A stretch of 34,107 nt of DNA from JACOTV01 sp964445135 (GTDB taxonomy: Bacteria; Patescibacteriota; Microgenomatia; UBA1406; GWC2-37-13): contig CAYUJW010000005.1 in the NCBI GenBank assembly GCA_964445135.1, forward strand, positions 1 to 34,107. Reading direction: 5' to 3'. The notes under the pieces were generated by a model, which was not told the origin of the DNA, did no database searches, and saw only the letters and a list, made by a program, of their open reading frames with translations. Shown here piece by piece: positions 8,125-15,594 of this stretch. Made by a program: the position numbers and the translations under genes. Position 1 is the first letter of the stretch; every line of letters starts with the position of its first letter.

Positions 8125-9386
8125 GTGCGGCGTGCATTAAGTTGCAGAAGCAATGCTATCAAATACCCACCAAAAACTGCAAGCGCAGCGTATATGTCAA
8201 TATAAAATATTGTTGCTAAGTCTTGGTGAAAATATGCGATTGCCGCAACTTGCAGAGGCACGACGAACAATGGCAAAAGCCCAATTCGAGAGTTTTGCGT
8301 GATGAAGTAATTGGTAAAGAGTAAGCAGCATGTCATGAGTGACCCATAGACTGCTGCCGCTGCCGCATGCGGTGCAATAGATAAAAACGAGTCACCTAAT
8401 ACGATGTGTATAACTGTGCCCCCCAAAATACTATATGCAATATTTGCGACCACAATTCCAGCCAGTAGTAAGAATAAAGATGCATATGCTGGCATTTTTG
8501 AGTGACGCAATGCGTGAGGATCTGAGAAGTAAATAATTGACAGTGCAAAAAGTGGCCCGAAAACGTAGGTGATTATTTTAGCTAATAAACTCCAACCTCC
8601 AAGGAGTCCTAAGTTTTGTGCACTCAGCACGTGTTTGGCAATCATTACATCCACACTTCCTAAGAGTCCAAACCCCAACAATGACCCCGTTGTAATGATG
8701 ACTGATGGTCGAAATATGATGCTTCGCAGGCGAACGCGCGACATATTTGGCGCATGGTGGCTTGTTAGTCGTGCAACAAATGAAAAACGCAGAAGCAGCG
8801 GAGGGATGGATGAGAGGACGATAAAAAATAACACAACATACAGTGATTGGTAGACGTAGGCCACAATGACAGCGCCCATTAATTTAACAAGCGCTCCGGC
8901 CACCGCAACAGCGGTGAACTTGCCAAACTCATGCGCGCCTTGTGCAACCGCCATATAAAATGTTCCAAACACAAGCGTTGCCCCAAGCAACACTAAAAAG
9001 GCACTGCTAAACCACGTAAGCGATGTCGCCCGCTGAATAATAACGATAACTATAGGTAGAAGTACAACAGCGTATTTATTATGCCAAGCGCTACGAATGA
9101 GTGCGTCTTCCCAGCCTTTTATCCGGCGATTCATGGCAGTTGTGTCTGAGGTATGCTGTTTGATTTTTTTGATAATTTCAGTCGAGATGGTTGCAAGTGG
9201 AATGGTCAAAAGTGCAACGTATGATATGACCGTTGCATACTCACCATATCCCCCGCTCCCCAAGCCGCGTGCGATCAATGCATTGCTTGCATAGTTGATA
9301 AACCCAACACCAAAAGATGCGATAGATAATGCGATACCGCCGCGCATGTATGGGTTTTGTAGCGTTGCTTTGAGTTTGCTTCTCAT
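8091..9386 (-). CDS. Polysaccharide flippase, Wzx/MATE-type oligosaccharide exporter
   Basis: The 431-residue protein is almost wholly hydrophobic, with about twelve membrane segments. It starts with ALSIASFGVGFINYASNALIARGLGSGGYGEYATVISYVALL, which matches the first two helices of the polysaccharide biosynthesis (RfbX/Wzx) family within the MOP superfamily. Members flip undecaprenyl-linked oligosaccharides across the cytoplasmic membrane. A second half beginning near GSLLGFGLLGSVDVMIAKHVLSAQNLGLLGGWSLLAKI repeats the pattern. It is the first gene of the long leftward transcript, overlaps the next gene by 34 bp, and faces pyk across a 179-bp divergent spacer. Length and topology are normal. 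Confidence 0.9.
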   Translation of the reverse strand: MRSKLKATLQNPYMRGGIALSIASFGVGFINYASNALIARGLGSGGYGEYATVISYVALLTIPLATISTEIIKKIKQHTSDTTAMNRRIKGWEDALIRSAWHNKYAVVLLPIVIVIIQRATSLTWFSSAFLVLLGATLVFGTFYMAVAQGAHEFGKFTAVAVAGALVKLMGAVIVAYVYQSLYVVLFFIVLSSIPPLLLRFSFVARLTSHHAPNMSRVRLRSIIFRPSVIITTGSLLGFGLLGSVDVMIAKHVLSAQNLGLLGGWSLLAKIITYVFGPLFALSIIYFSDPHALRHSKMPAYASLFLLLAGIVVANIAYSILGGTVIHIVLGDSFLSIAPHAAAAAVYGSLMTCCLLFTNYFITQNSRIGLLPLFVVPLQVAAIAYFHQDLATIFYIDIYAALAVFGGYLIALLLQLNARRTWIPKKAPNIS

Positions 9387-9565
9387 GTTAGTCTCTGATG
9401 GTAGTATAATTGATTCAGACTAAATTCACACTGACTGCACTAAAATTTGGTTCACCGTTGTTGCGCTTTGTAAAAGTAAAACATATCGTGTGTTGGATTT
9501 GTTCATGATGTGGTATGTGTGTGTTTATCATATAACGTTTAGTCATTTATTTATTATTAGTACCT
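9387..9565. promoter_or_regulatory. Divergent spacer between the glycan operon and pyk
   Basis: This AT-rich 179-bp stretch must hold both promoters. TTAGTCT (9388-9394) and AGACTAA (9417-9423) form a 7-bp inverted repeat just upstream of the flippase start. Between them TATAAT (9405-9410, plus strand) reads as TATACT (9409-9404) on the minus strand, 17 bp from the flippase ATG. No convincing -35 accompanies either, so exact promoters are not assigned. The pyk start lacks a Shine-Dalgarno sequence. Confidence 0.4.
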
Positions 9566-10987
9566 ATGAAACGAACAAAAATAATCGCAACTGTCGGTCC
9601 ATCGTGTGAAGATGAGGCAACGCTTCGTCATTTAATAACTCTTGGTGTGAATGTATTTCGATTAAACTTTAAGCACAATAATCTTGATTGGCATCGTGCT
9701 ACTGCGCGACGTATCCATGAAATTTGCGAAAGTTCTGATGTACATGTTGGGGTACTGCTTGATCTTCAGGGGCCAGAAATCCGAGTCGTCCTCAGTGGTG
9801 ACCAGATCGATCTTGTTGAAAATGAGCCGGTGCCTTTTGGTACGGCTGACTTTAACATCACTCATCCTGAGATTTTGGAGCATATTGTTGATGGTCAGGA
9901 AGTGGTGGTAAATGATGGGCAATTTCATCTGACATTTGAACGTCGAGGTCACGAAATGGTGTTGGTTCCTCAGGCAAGCGGTGTGCTCAAAAATCGAAAA
10001 TCTATGAATATGCCGGGCGGTGAGTTCCCACTGGATGTGCTTACAGAGCGCGATTTTGATGGAATAAAACTTGCGGCCGAAGAACATATTGATTTTGTTG
10101 CGCTTTCATTTGCGCGAACCGCACAAGACGTGCAGATTCTGAAAAAGGCAATGAAGGAAGCAGGTGCCACTTCAAAAATTATTTCAAAGATCGAGGCGCG
10201 ACAGGCAATATCAAATCTTGATGCGATCATTGAAGAATCAGACGCTGTCATGGTGGCTCGTGGTGATTTGGGTGTGGAAATTCCAATCGAGCAAGTTCCA
10301 CACTATCAGAAAAAGATTATTCGTAAATGTTTCTCACGCGGTGTGCCGGTCATTACCGCAACCCAGATGCTTGAGAGTATGATCGAGAATCCGTATCCAA
10401 CACGTGCTGAAGTTTCAGACGTTGCAAATGCGGTGCTGGACTTAACAGATGCGGTGATGTTATCGGGTGAAAGTGCTTTAGGTAAGTATCCAAGTGAATC
10501 GGTTAACATGATGGCACGCACTGTTATCTTTAATGAGAATACCAAGCTTACGGAAGATACGCGTCGCATCTATCGATATCAACTTGATACACCGGTACAG
10601 CATATCTGTGACGCAGCGTATAACATATATGACTCAGGCTGTCACAACAATGAATTTGCTGGTTTTCTTGTCCTGAGTAAGACGGGTCGAACTGCCCAAT
10701 TGATCTCGCGTTACCGACCAGGTGTTCCAATTTTCACCTATGTCCCAACAGCGGAGATTGCAAAGTCACTCGCCTTAAACTACGGCATTTATTCAATGGT
10801 AAAAAAAGCAAGCGATGACTCAAAGCGTGAAGTCGAGCGAGAATATATAGATGAATGTCTTGCTCAATTGACTGCCGATTCGATCGTTCCTGAAAATTCT
10901 CAGATCATCGTAGTCCATGGCGACTACTGGGGAATTATCGGCGGTGCTTCGACAATCCGAATTGTGCGTACACCAAAGCTAAAGTAA
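9566..10987 (+). CDS. pyk: Pyruvate kinase
   Basis: This enzyme converts phosphoenolpyruvate and ADP to pyruvate and ATP, the last step of glycolysis. The 473-residue length is usual. IIATVGPS (6-13), VFRLNF near 30-35 and LLDLQGPEIR near 64-73 begin the barrel. The catalytic lysine is in IISKIEARQ, and ARGDLGVEIP, ITATQMLESM and MLSGESALGKYP follow in normal order; the C-terminal domain ends with VVHGDYWGIIGGASTIRIV. Two usual potassium-site residues differ: the serine of NFSHG is lysine (K36) and the threonine of DTKGPE is leucine (L67), while the glutamate of GPE is kept. It stands alone and runs in the opposite direction to the glycan operon. The start ATG at 9566 fits the conserved N-terminus. 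Confidence 0.96.
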   Translation: MKRTKIIATVGPSCEDEATLRHLITLGVNVFRLNFKHNNLDWHRATARRIHEICESSDVHVGVLLDLQGPEIRVVLSGDQIDLVENEPVPFGTADFNITHPEILEHIVDGQEVVVNDGQFHLTFERRGHEMVLVPQASGVLKNRKSMNMPGGEFPLDVLTERDFDGIKLAAEEHIDFVALSFARTAQDVQILKKAMKEAGATSKIISKIEARQAISNLDAIIEESDAVMVARGDLGVEIPIEQVPHYQKKIIRKCFSRGVPVITATQMLESMIENPYPTRAEVSDVANAVLDLTDAVMLSGESALGKYPSESVNMMARTVIFNENTKLTEDTRRIYRYQLDTPVQHICDAAYNIYDSGCHNNEFAGFLVLSKTGRTAQLISRYRPGVPIFTYVPTAEIAKSLALNYGIYSMVKKASDDSKREVEREYIDECLAQLTADSIVPENSQIIVVHGDYWGIIGGASTIRIVRTPKLK

Positions 10988-11004
10988 GTTTGCATAAATG
11001 CTGG

Positions 11005-11028
11005 TTTAGACTGTAATAGCAGTCTAAA
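11005..11028 (+). terminator. Perfect hairpin downstream of pyk
   Basis: TTTAGACTG (11005-11013) and CAGTCTAAA (11020-11028) form a 9-bp perfect stem with a 6-nt loop, 17 bp after the pyk stop. No T-run follows, so it may be a processing or stability hairpin, or a DNA operator, instead of an intrinsic terminator. The arm TTTAGACTG recurs at 11180-11188 against the lepA -10 box. Confidence 0.45.
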
Positions 11029-11110
11029 TAGTCATTTGGGTGCATTTGGCAGATGTTGACCATGTCTGCTATGCACATTCGCATTGTCTCAACAATCCAT
11101 GACACCTTTA

Positions 11111-11174
11111 TAGTGTATCTATGTATGTTGATACACTAGCAATGCACAATGGGCACTGCTATAGCTAAGCTTAG
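11111..11174. repeat. Further inverted repeats in the pyk-lepA spacer
   Basis: TAGTGTATC (11111-11119) and GATACACTA (11130-11138) form a perfect 9-bp stem around a 10-nt loop. CTAAGCTTAG (11165-11174) is a perfect 10-bp palindrome, 16 bp before the lepA -10 box. With the hairpin at 11005 this makes three exact dyads in a 215-bp spacer that shows no ORF, tRNA or rRNA. Confidence 0.6.
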
Positions 11175-11186
11175 TGTAGTTTAGAC

Positions 11187-11195
11187 TGGTATAAT
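11187..11195 (+). promoter_or_regulatory. Extended -10 promoter of lepA, predicted leaderless
   Basis: TG-G-TATAAT: TG at 11187-11188 and TATAAT at 11190-11195, an extended -10 element without a good -35. Seven bases separate it from the ATG at 11203, so transcription should start at or next to the start codon. Confidence 0.7.
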
Positions 11196-11202
11196 AAGAC
11201 AA

Positions 11203-12978
11203 ATGAACATTCGAAATTTTGCAATCATCGCACATATTGATCATGGGAAGTCTACACTTGCTGATCGATTGCTAGAGTTGACTCACACCGTTGATCCAAA
11301 GCGTCACGACGATCAAATGCTTGATCGAAACCCCATCTCCCGTGAACGTGGTATCACCATAAAACTCGCACCAGTTCGCATGAATTATACGCGTCATAAT
11401 CGAGATGTGACACAACCTCATAACGTTGAAACCTCCTACCAATTAAACTTAATCGATACGCCCGGTCATGTGGACTTTTCGTATGAGGTTGATAGGACGC
11501 TCTCATGTGTTGAAGGCGTCATTCTATTGGTAGATGCGACAAAAGGCATTCAGGCACAAACCATCTCAAATGCATATAAGGCACTTGAAAAAGACCTGGT
11601 TATTATTCCCGTTGTGAATAAAGTCGATCTGCCAAGCGCGCAGGTTGCACAAACTAAAAAGCAGATAAGTGACTTTTTGGGCATAGAGCAGCATGAGATA
11701 TTTGAAATATCTGCAAAAACCGGACTTGGTGTTGAACCACTTTTGGATGCAGTTGTTGATCGTATCCCCGCCCCAACCATTGGCCCAGACAAACTTATTC
11801 CAACTTCGAATATGAACGCGCTGATTTTTGATTCATACTATGATTCTCATCGTGGAGTCATTGCGTTTGTCCGCGTGGTTGACGGAATGGCCTCCGCCCG
11901 CACAAAGCTCAAGCTTGCAGTTGGCAATATCACCTTTGAGACAACTGAGGTCGGTAAGTTTACTCCTGAGCTTGTTCCAACAGACCATCTCGTTCAAGGA
12001 GAAATTGGATACATAGTCACAAACTTAAAAGATATTCATGAAGTGCGAGTTGGTGACACAATCATGCTGGCCCGTCAAGAAACTGTTCCCCTTCCAGGAT
12101 ACAAACAAGTGAAGCCAATGGTATATGCATCTATCTTTCCAACTGACACGGTCGATTACCTCAACCTAAAAAAAGCCCTTGAGAAATTGTATCTTAACGA
12201 TTCGTCGCTTGAGTTTAATGCAATCTATAGTGTCGCCTTGGGTGCTGGGTTTCGTGTTGGCTTTTTAGGGTTACTTCATGCGGACGTTGTTCGAGAGCGC
12301 TTGGAGCGTGAGTACGAGCTAAGCCTCGTGCTTACTCCCCCACAAGTTGAGTATGAAATGCGAGACGGACAGTTTTATGAGCCAATGGTGAAAATTCTTA
12401 TTGTTGCACCGGCTGAGCACATGGGTGCATGTATGCGATTATGTGAGGAACGACGCGCGGTGTTTTTATCAATGGATAATAAAAACCAAATCACGCTTTC
12501 CTATCGAATGCCTATGAGTGAAATGATTGGAGATCTATTTGATGCGCTAAAATCAGCAACGAGCGGATATGCTTCGCTTGATTGGGAGTTTGATGGATAT
12601 GAACACGCCTCAGCTGACAAGCTTTTAATCATGATTAACTTGGAGCCAATTGAGGAATTTTCTGAAGTAGTGGTAGCTGAGCGTGCGCAAGAGCGAGGAG
12701 CAGAGCTGACCAAAAAAATGCGAGAGGTAATCCCCCGTCAACAATTTGAGATAAAACTTCAAGCACAGTACAAAGGAAAAATCATCGCAAGCGAGCGCAT
12801 TGCGCCATTTCGCAAAGATGTTCTTATGAAGGGCTCAAAGGTGGTTGGGGGCGGCGACGTTGGTCGAAAGAAAAAGCTGCTTGAGAAACAAAAAGAAGGG
12901 AAGAAGAAAATGAAGATGGTCGGGCGCGTTGAAGTGCCCAAAGAAGCCTTTCTCAAACTCTTCAATAAATCGTCATGA
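11203..12978 (+). CDS. lepA: Elongation factor 4 (LepA back-translocating GTPase)
   Basis: EF4 is a ribosome-bound GTPase that remodels stalled or mistranslocated ribosomes. The 591 residues show all G motifs: G1 AHIDHGKST (10-18), switch I RERGITIK (47-54), G3 DTPGHVDF, G4 NKVD and G5 ISAKTG. Domain II, the EF-G-like domains (GFLGLLHADVVRERLEREY), and the LepA-specific C-terminal domain with KGSKVVGGGDVGRKKKLLEKQKEGKKKMK follow, so the protein is complete. The start lies 7 bp after a TATAAT box, implying a leaderless message. The last six bases overlap the convergent hypothetical gene (12973-12978). No frame break or unusual domain is visible. Confidence 0.97.
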   Translation: MNIRNFAIIAHIDHGKSTLADRLLELTHTVDPKRHDDQMLDRNPISRERGITIKLAPVRMNYTRHNRDVTQPHNVETSYQLNLIDTPGHVDFSYEVDRTLSCVEGVILLVDATKGIQAQTISNAYKALEKDLVIIPVVNKVDLPSAQVAQTKKQISDFLGIEQHEIFEISAKTGLGVEPLLDAVVDRIPAPTIGPDKLIPTSNMNALIFDSYYDSHRGVIAFVRVVDGMASARTKLKLAVGNITFETTEVGKFTPELVPTDHLVQGEIGYIVTNLKDIHEVRVGDTIMLARQETVPLPGYKQVKPMVYASIFPTDTVDYLNLKKALEKLYLNDSSLEFNAIYSVALGAGFRVGFLGLLHADVVRERLEREYELSLVLTPPQVEYEMRDGQFYEPMVKILIVAPAEHMGACMRLCEERRAVFLSMDNKNQITLSYRMPMSEMIGDLFDALKSATSGYASLDWEFDGYEHASADKLLIMINLEPIEEFSEVVVAERAQERGAELTKKMREVIPRQQFEIKLQAQYKGKIIASERIAPFRKDVLMKGSKVVGGGDVGRKKKLLEKQKEGKKKMKMVGRVEVPKEAFLKLFNKSS

Positions 12979-13566
12979 GTTCATGGTGTCAAATCGAGCA
13001 AAATGGATCTGCCATTTATCAAGCTCTGATTGGACAATTGGGAGTCGAAGTGAAGATAATTCCTCATCACTCGCACTCTTAAATTGTGTACATCCCCATT
13101 GGAGCAAGGTGTGGTTGGGGCGTTTGGGTTGAGCAAGTGTAATTGGGCTTTCTGAAAAATCGACAGAATGCCGACCTTCACTTGAGTTGATCAAGATGGA
13201 AAGATGGCTCATATGAACAAGTGCCGCCTCACGATCTGAAGCGAGACTTCTGATAAATATCCCCAACACCCTGGTGTATGCATTTTCCAGGCGTACCTTC
13301 GATTCTGTTTCGCGACGAGCTGCTACTTCATCAGGAATATTTGTTCGTCCTCGCCCTCCACCGGATGAGAGCAGTAGGCTGCGTGCAGTAATGTGGATTT
13401 CAGGTGCCCCGTATAGTGCGAAGTGTCTTGAGGCTATGACATCACTTTCATCTGTGTCATTTGGTGGAAGAAATAATTGACACGTGTCACCATATTCAAC
13501 GAGGCGAAAGCGCGCTCGCTCAGGTGGTAAAATTTCTGGGACATTGGGTAAATGTTCGTGACTCAT
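12973..13566 (-). CDS. Hypothetical soluble protein
   Basis: I do not recognise this 197-residue protein. The frame is open up to 13602, but I start it at the ATG at 13566 because a TATAAT box (13576-13581) lies inside the longer version. It begins with a proline-rich stretch (PNVPEILPPERARFRLVEYG), then LFLPPND and a glycine-rich SSGGGRGRTN near the middle. A helical segment with many charged residues (EVAARRETESKVRLENAYTRVLGIFIRSLASDREAALVHM would be its core) follows. No signal peptide, membrane segment, metal-binding cysteines or known catalytic motif is seen. It follows miaA by 42 bp on the same strand with its own promoter and ends overlapping lepA by six bases. Codon use resembles its neighbours. 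Confidence 0.65.
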   Translation of the reverse strand: MSHEHLPNVPEILPPERARFRLVEYGDTCQLFLPPNDTDESDVIASRHFALYGAPEIHITARSLLLSSGGGRGRTNIPDEVAARRETESKVRLENAYTRVLGIFIRSLASDREAALVHMSHLSILINSSEGRHSVDFSESPITLAQPKRPNHTLLQWGCTQFKSASDEELSSLRLPIVQSELDKWQIHFARFDTMNS

Positions 13567-13575
13567 CAGTTGTGC

Positions 13576-13581
13576 ATTATA
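13576..13581 (-). promoter_or_regulatory. -10 box of the hypothetical gene, predicted leaderless
   Basis: TATAAT on the minus strand, nine bases before the ATG at 13566. No -35 match is seen. The position implies a leader of only 0-3 nt and fixes the start codon choice. Confidence 0.6.
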
Positions 13582-13608
13582 CTCTGCGCATTCTCTTTCC
13601 ACCAGTGT

Positions 13609-14514
13609 TTATATCACATGCCACGTAATTGTTTCGTCAGATTTCATGAATACATATTGGCGTTTCGCATATTGCATTTCCCTCAATACCCATTCCTCAA
13701 TTGCCTGATCCATACTGCATTCTCCATGAATATAAGAAATGAGCTGCTTGTATCCGATGGTTTGCAAGCCCGCAGCACTCGCCTCATATTTTGCCAAAAG
13801 ATTCGTTACCTCCTCAAGCGCTCCTTGCTCAAGGCGTTTTTGAACTCGTGCGCTGATTGCATCAAGTAGTGCCTGGCGCGTCCCAAATCGATATCCATCA
13901 ATCTGCACCTTGCTCCAACTTCTGAGTTTAGACGGTTGTGGTTTTGGTGTTATGCTCGTTGATTGAGAGGTTTGCGTTTGTTGGTTGTGTGTGAGAATTT
14001 CAATGCGCCGAATGATGCGGTGCGGGTTATGGCTGTCGCTTTGGTTGAGAGGTTTGTATGAATGATCAGCAGTAGATGAGTACTTTTGTTCCATGCCAGC
14101 TAGCATGGTCTGCAGTTCTTGGACTGTTTTCCTGTTGAGTGCGGCGCGGAGATTGGGGTTTGGAGGTGCTTGGATGGTATGTCCATACAACAGGTGCTTG
14201 ATATATAGCCACGACCCACCAACGAGAATTGGTGTTTTGCCACGTGAAATTATGTCATTTATAACTGTCGTGGCATATTGTTCATAGTCATATGATGAAA
14301 ATTCCTGACTTGGCCAAACAATATCAATCAGATGCATGCTAATTCCTGACGATTCAATCTCATCACGATCTTTGCCAGTAACGATGTCAAGCTGACGATA
14401 TACGTGTCGACTATCTGCGTTTACCAATTCGCCATCAAGTTGCCGGGCCAATTCAATTGCATGCTTTGTTTTCCCAGTTGCGGTTTGTCCGGTCACAACG
14501 CGTATGGTAGTCAT
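13609..14514 (-). CDS. miaA: tRNA dimethylallyltransferase
   Basis: MiaA transfers a dimethylallyl group to N6 of A37 in tRNAs that read codons beginning with U. The P-loop GQTATGKT is at residues 9-16. LVNADSRHVYRQLDIVTGKD holds the conserved D-S-R/x-Q-x-Y region, HLIDIVWPSQEFSSYDY matches the family's HLID motif, and ILVGGSWLYIKHLLYG the GGTGLY-like loop. ALEEVTNLLAKY and LQTIGYKQLISY are the C-terminal signatures. At 301 residues it is slightly short. A low-complexity insert rich in Q, S, T and P (starting HNQQTQTSQSTS, about residues 178-198) interrupts the middle. It follows folD by 52 bp and is probably co-transcribed; no Shine-Dalgarno sequence precedes its ATG. Confidence 0.92.
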   Translation of the reverse strand: MTTIRVVTGQTATGKTKHAIELARQLDGELVNADSRHVYRQLDIVTGKDRDEIESSGISMHLIDIVWPSQEFSSYDYEQYATTVINDIISRGKTPILVGGSWLYIKHLLYGHTIQAPPNPNLRAALNRKTVQELQTMLAGMEQKYSSTADHSYKPLNQSDSHNPHRIIRRIEILTHNQQTQTSQSTSITPKPQPSKLRSWSKVQIDGYRFGTRQALLDAISARVQKRLEQGALEEVTNLLAKYEASAAGLQTIGYKQLISYIHGECSMDQAIEEWVLREMQYAKRQYVFMKSDETITWHVI

Positions 14515-14566
14515 AAAATTAAGAAGAAAAACCTAAACCTCATATACCGCTTTGCAAGACTCTTGA

Positions 14567-15448
14567 TTATCGGCGTGTTACGACTTTCATGCGAGCAGCA
14601 TCAATCAGATTTTTGTACAAATACAAAACATCAATTGGTCCAAGGCCTCCTGGAGTTGGAGTGTACCACGACGCCACATCTTTTATTTCTGACTCATCGT
14701 AATCTCCAACCAGCGTTTTTCCATCTTTGTGCAGACCGACATTCAAAAGTACTACATCTTTTTTCAAAAGTGTTGGATCAAGTACTTTTTTACCAACGGC
14801 CGAAATGATGATATCGGCCTGCTCAATATATTCTTGAGGGTTTGGAGTCTGACTATTGATATTAATATAATTGATCTTAAATTGAGTGAGCGTGTCGCCA
14901 ATTGGCTTACCGCCTGTTAATCCATTTCCGAGTAATACAATTTTCTTTGATTTAAAAAGCGACTTAAATTGTGATGGATCCTCTTGCAGGTTGGGGTAAA
15001 GATGCTCTGAGATCTCTTGCTTGATGTAGATATATTTGAGCGCGCTGAGCACCGCTTGACCAAGTGGCGCAATGTGTGGTGATTTGGCGCGGTGACCTTC
15101 AATCTCCTTTGGTTGAGGAATGAAGTTATAGATGGTGTCAGATTGCAGTCGTGGAGGAAGGGGCTGTTGAATAATGATGCCGGTGACTGATGGGCTCATG
15201 CAATGCTCTTTTAAAAGCTGCATGAATTTAAACAAAGGTGGAGCTTTCGGAATATGAATGTATTCAAAGGTTATTCCCAACTCTTCCGCAGTCTTTTCTT
15301 TGATTCGCACATATGAAACTTGCTCTTCGGAATCACCAACATGAAGTGTTACCAGGCGAGGATAAATGCCTTCTTCAGAGAGCAATTTCACTTTATTCTT
15401 AAGATCGTTTTTCACGAATTCTCTAATCTCAGAACATGGTACAATCAT
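14567..15448 (-). CDS. folD: Bifunctional methylenetetrahydrofolate dehydrogenase/cyclohydrolase
   Basis: FolD interconverts 5,10-methylene-, methenyl- and 10-formyl-tetrahydrofolate, supplying one-carbon units. In the 293 residues the catalytic pair Y46/K50 lies in SYVRIKEK, and Q94 in IIIQQPLP corresponds to E. coli Q98. The nucleotide-binding part contains VVLLGNGLTGGKPIGDTL-like sequence (IVLLGNGLTGGKPIG), SAVGKKVLD and DVVLLNVGLH, and TPTPGGLGPIDVLYLYKNL is the C-terminal signature, normally PGGVGPMT. The conserved PKDVDG loop reads PKEIEG, so the aspartate equivalent to E. coli D121 is glutamate (E117). It heads a leftward unit with miaA and has an extended -10 box seven bases before its ATG. 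Confidence 0.92.
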   Translation of the reverse strand: MIVPCSEIREFVKNDLKNKVKLLSEEGIYPRLVTLHVGDSEEQVSYVRIKEKTAEELGITFEYIHIPKAPPLFKFMQLLKEHCMSPSVTGIIIQQPLPPRLQSDTIYNFIPQPKEIEGHRAKSPHIAPLGQAVLSALKYIYIKQEISEHLYPNLQEDPSQFKSLFKSKKIVLLGNGLTGGKPIGDTLTQFKINYININSQTPNPQEYIEQADIIISAVGKKVLDPTLLKKDVVLLNVGLHKDGKTLVGDYDESEIKDVASWYTPTPGGLGPIDVLYLYKNLIDAARMKVVTRR

Positions 15449-15455
15449 ACCCTCA

Positions 15456-15464
15456 ATTATAGCA
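15456..15464 (-). promoter_or_regulatory. Extended -10 promoter of folD, predicted leaderless
   Basis: On the minus strand TGCTATAAT, a TGn extension plus perfect -10 hexamer, is followed by seven bases and the ATG at 15448. No clear -35. The GAGGG in the 7-nt spacer is too close to the ATG to act as a Shine-Dalgarno sequence. Confidence 0.7.
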
Positions 15465-15594
15465 TAGTTTGCCCATTTTGGCCAGCCAGATGTGCTATCA
15501 TTCCCGACTTTTAGCCGAGCCTTTATGTCACATATTTTTCACGAAAACATGACAAATCGGCACTTGAGACGAAGAGGTGGAAAAAATTTGTTGC

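Noticed and set aside
10988..11202. Insertion-sequence remnant in the pyk-lepA spacer
   Set aside because: The inverted repeats are short, not at the ends of a unit, and there are no target duplications or transposase traces.
15480..15594. Nested inverted repeats (GCCGA/TCGGC with TGTCA/TGACA inside) between gyrA and folD as a terminator
   Set aside because: The arms are only 5 bp, the loops are long and no T-run follows on the minus strand, so I do not call it.
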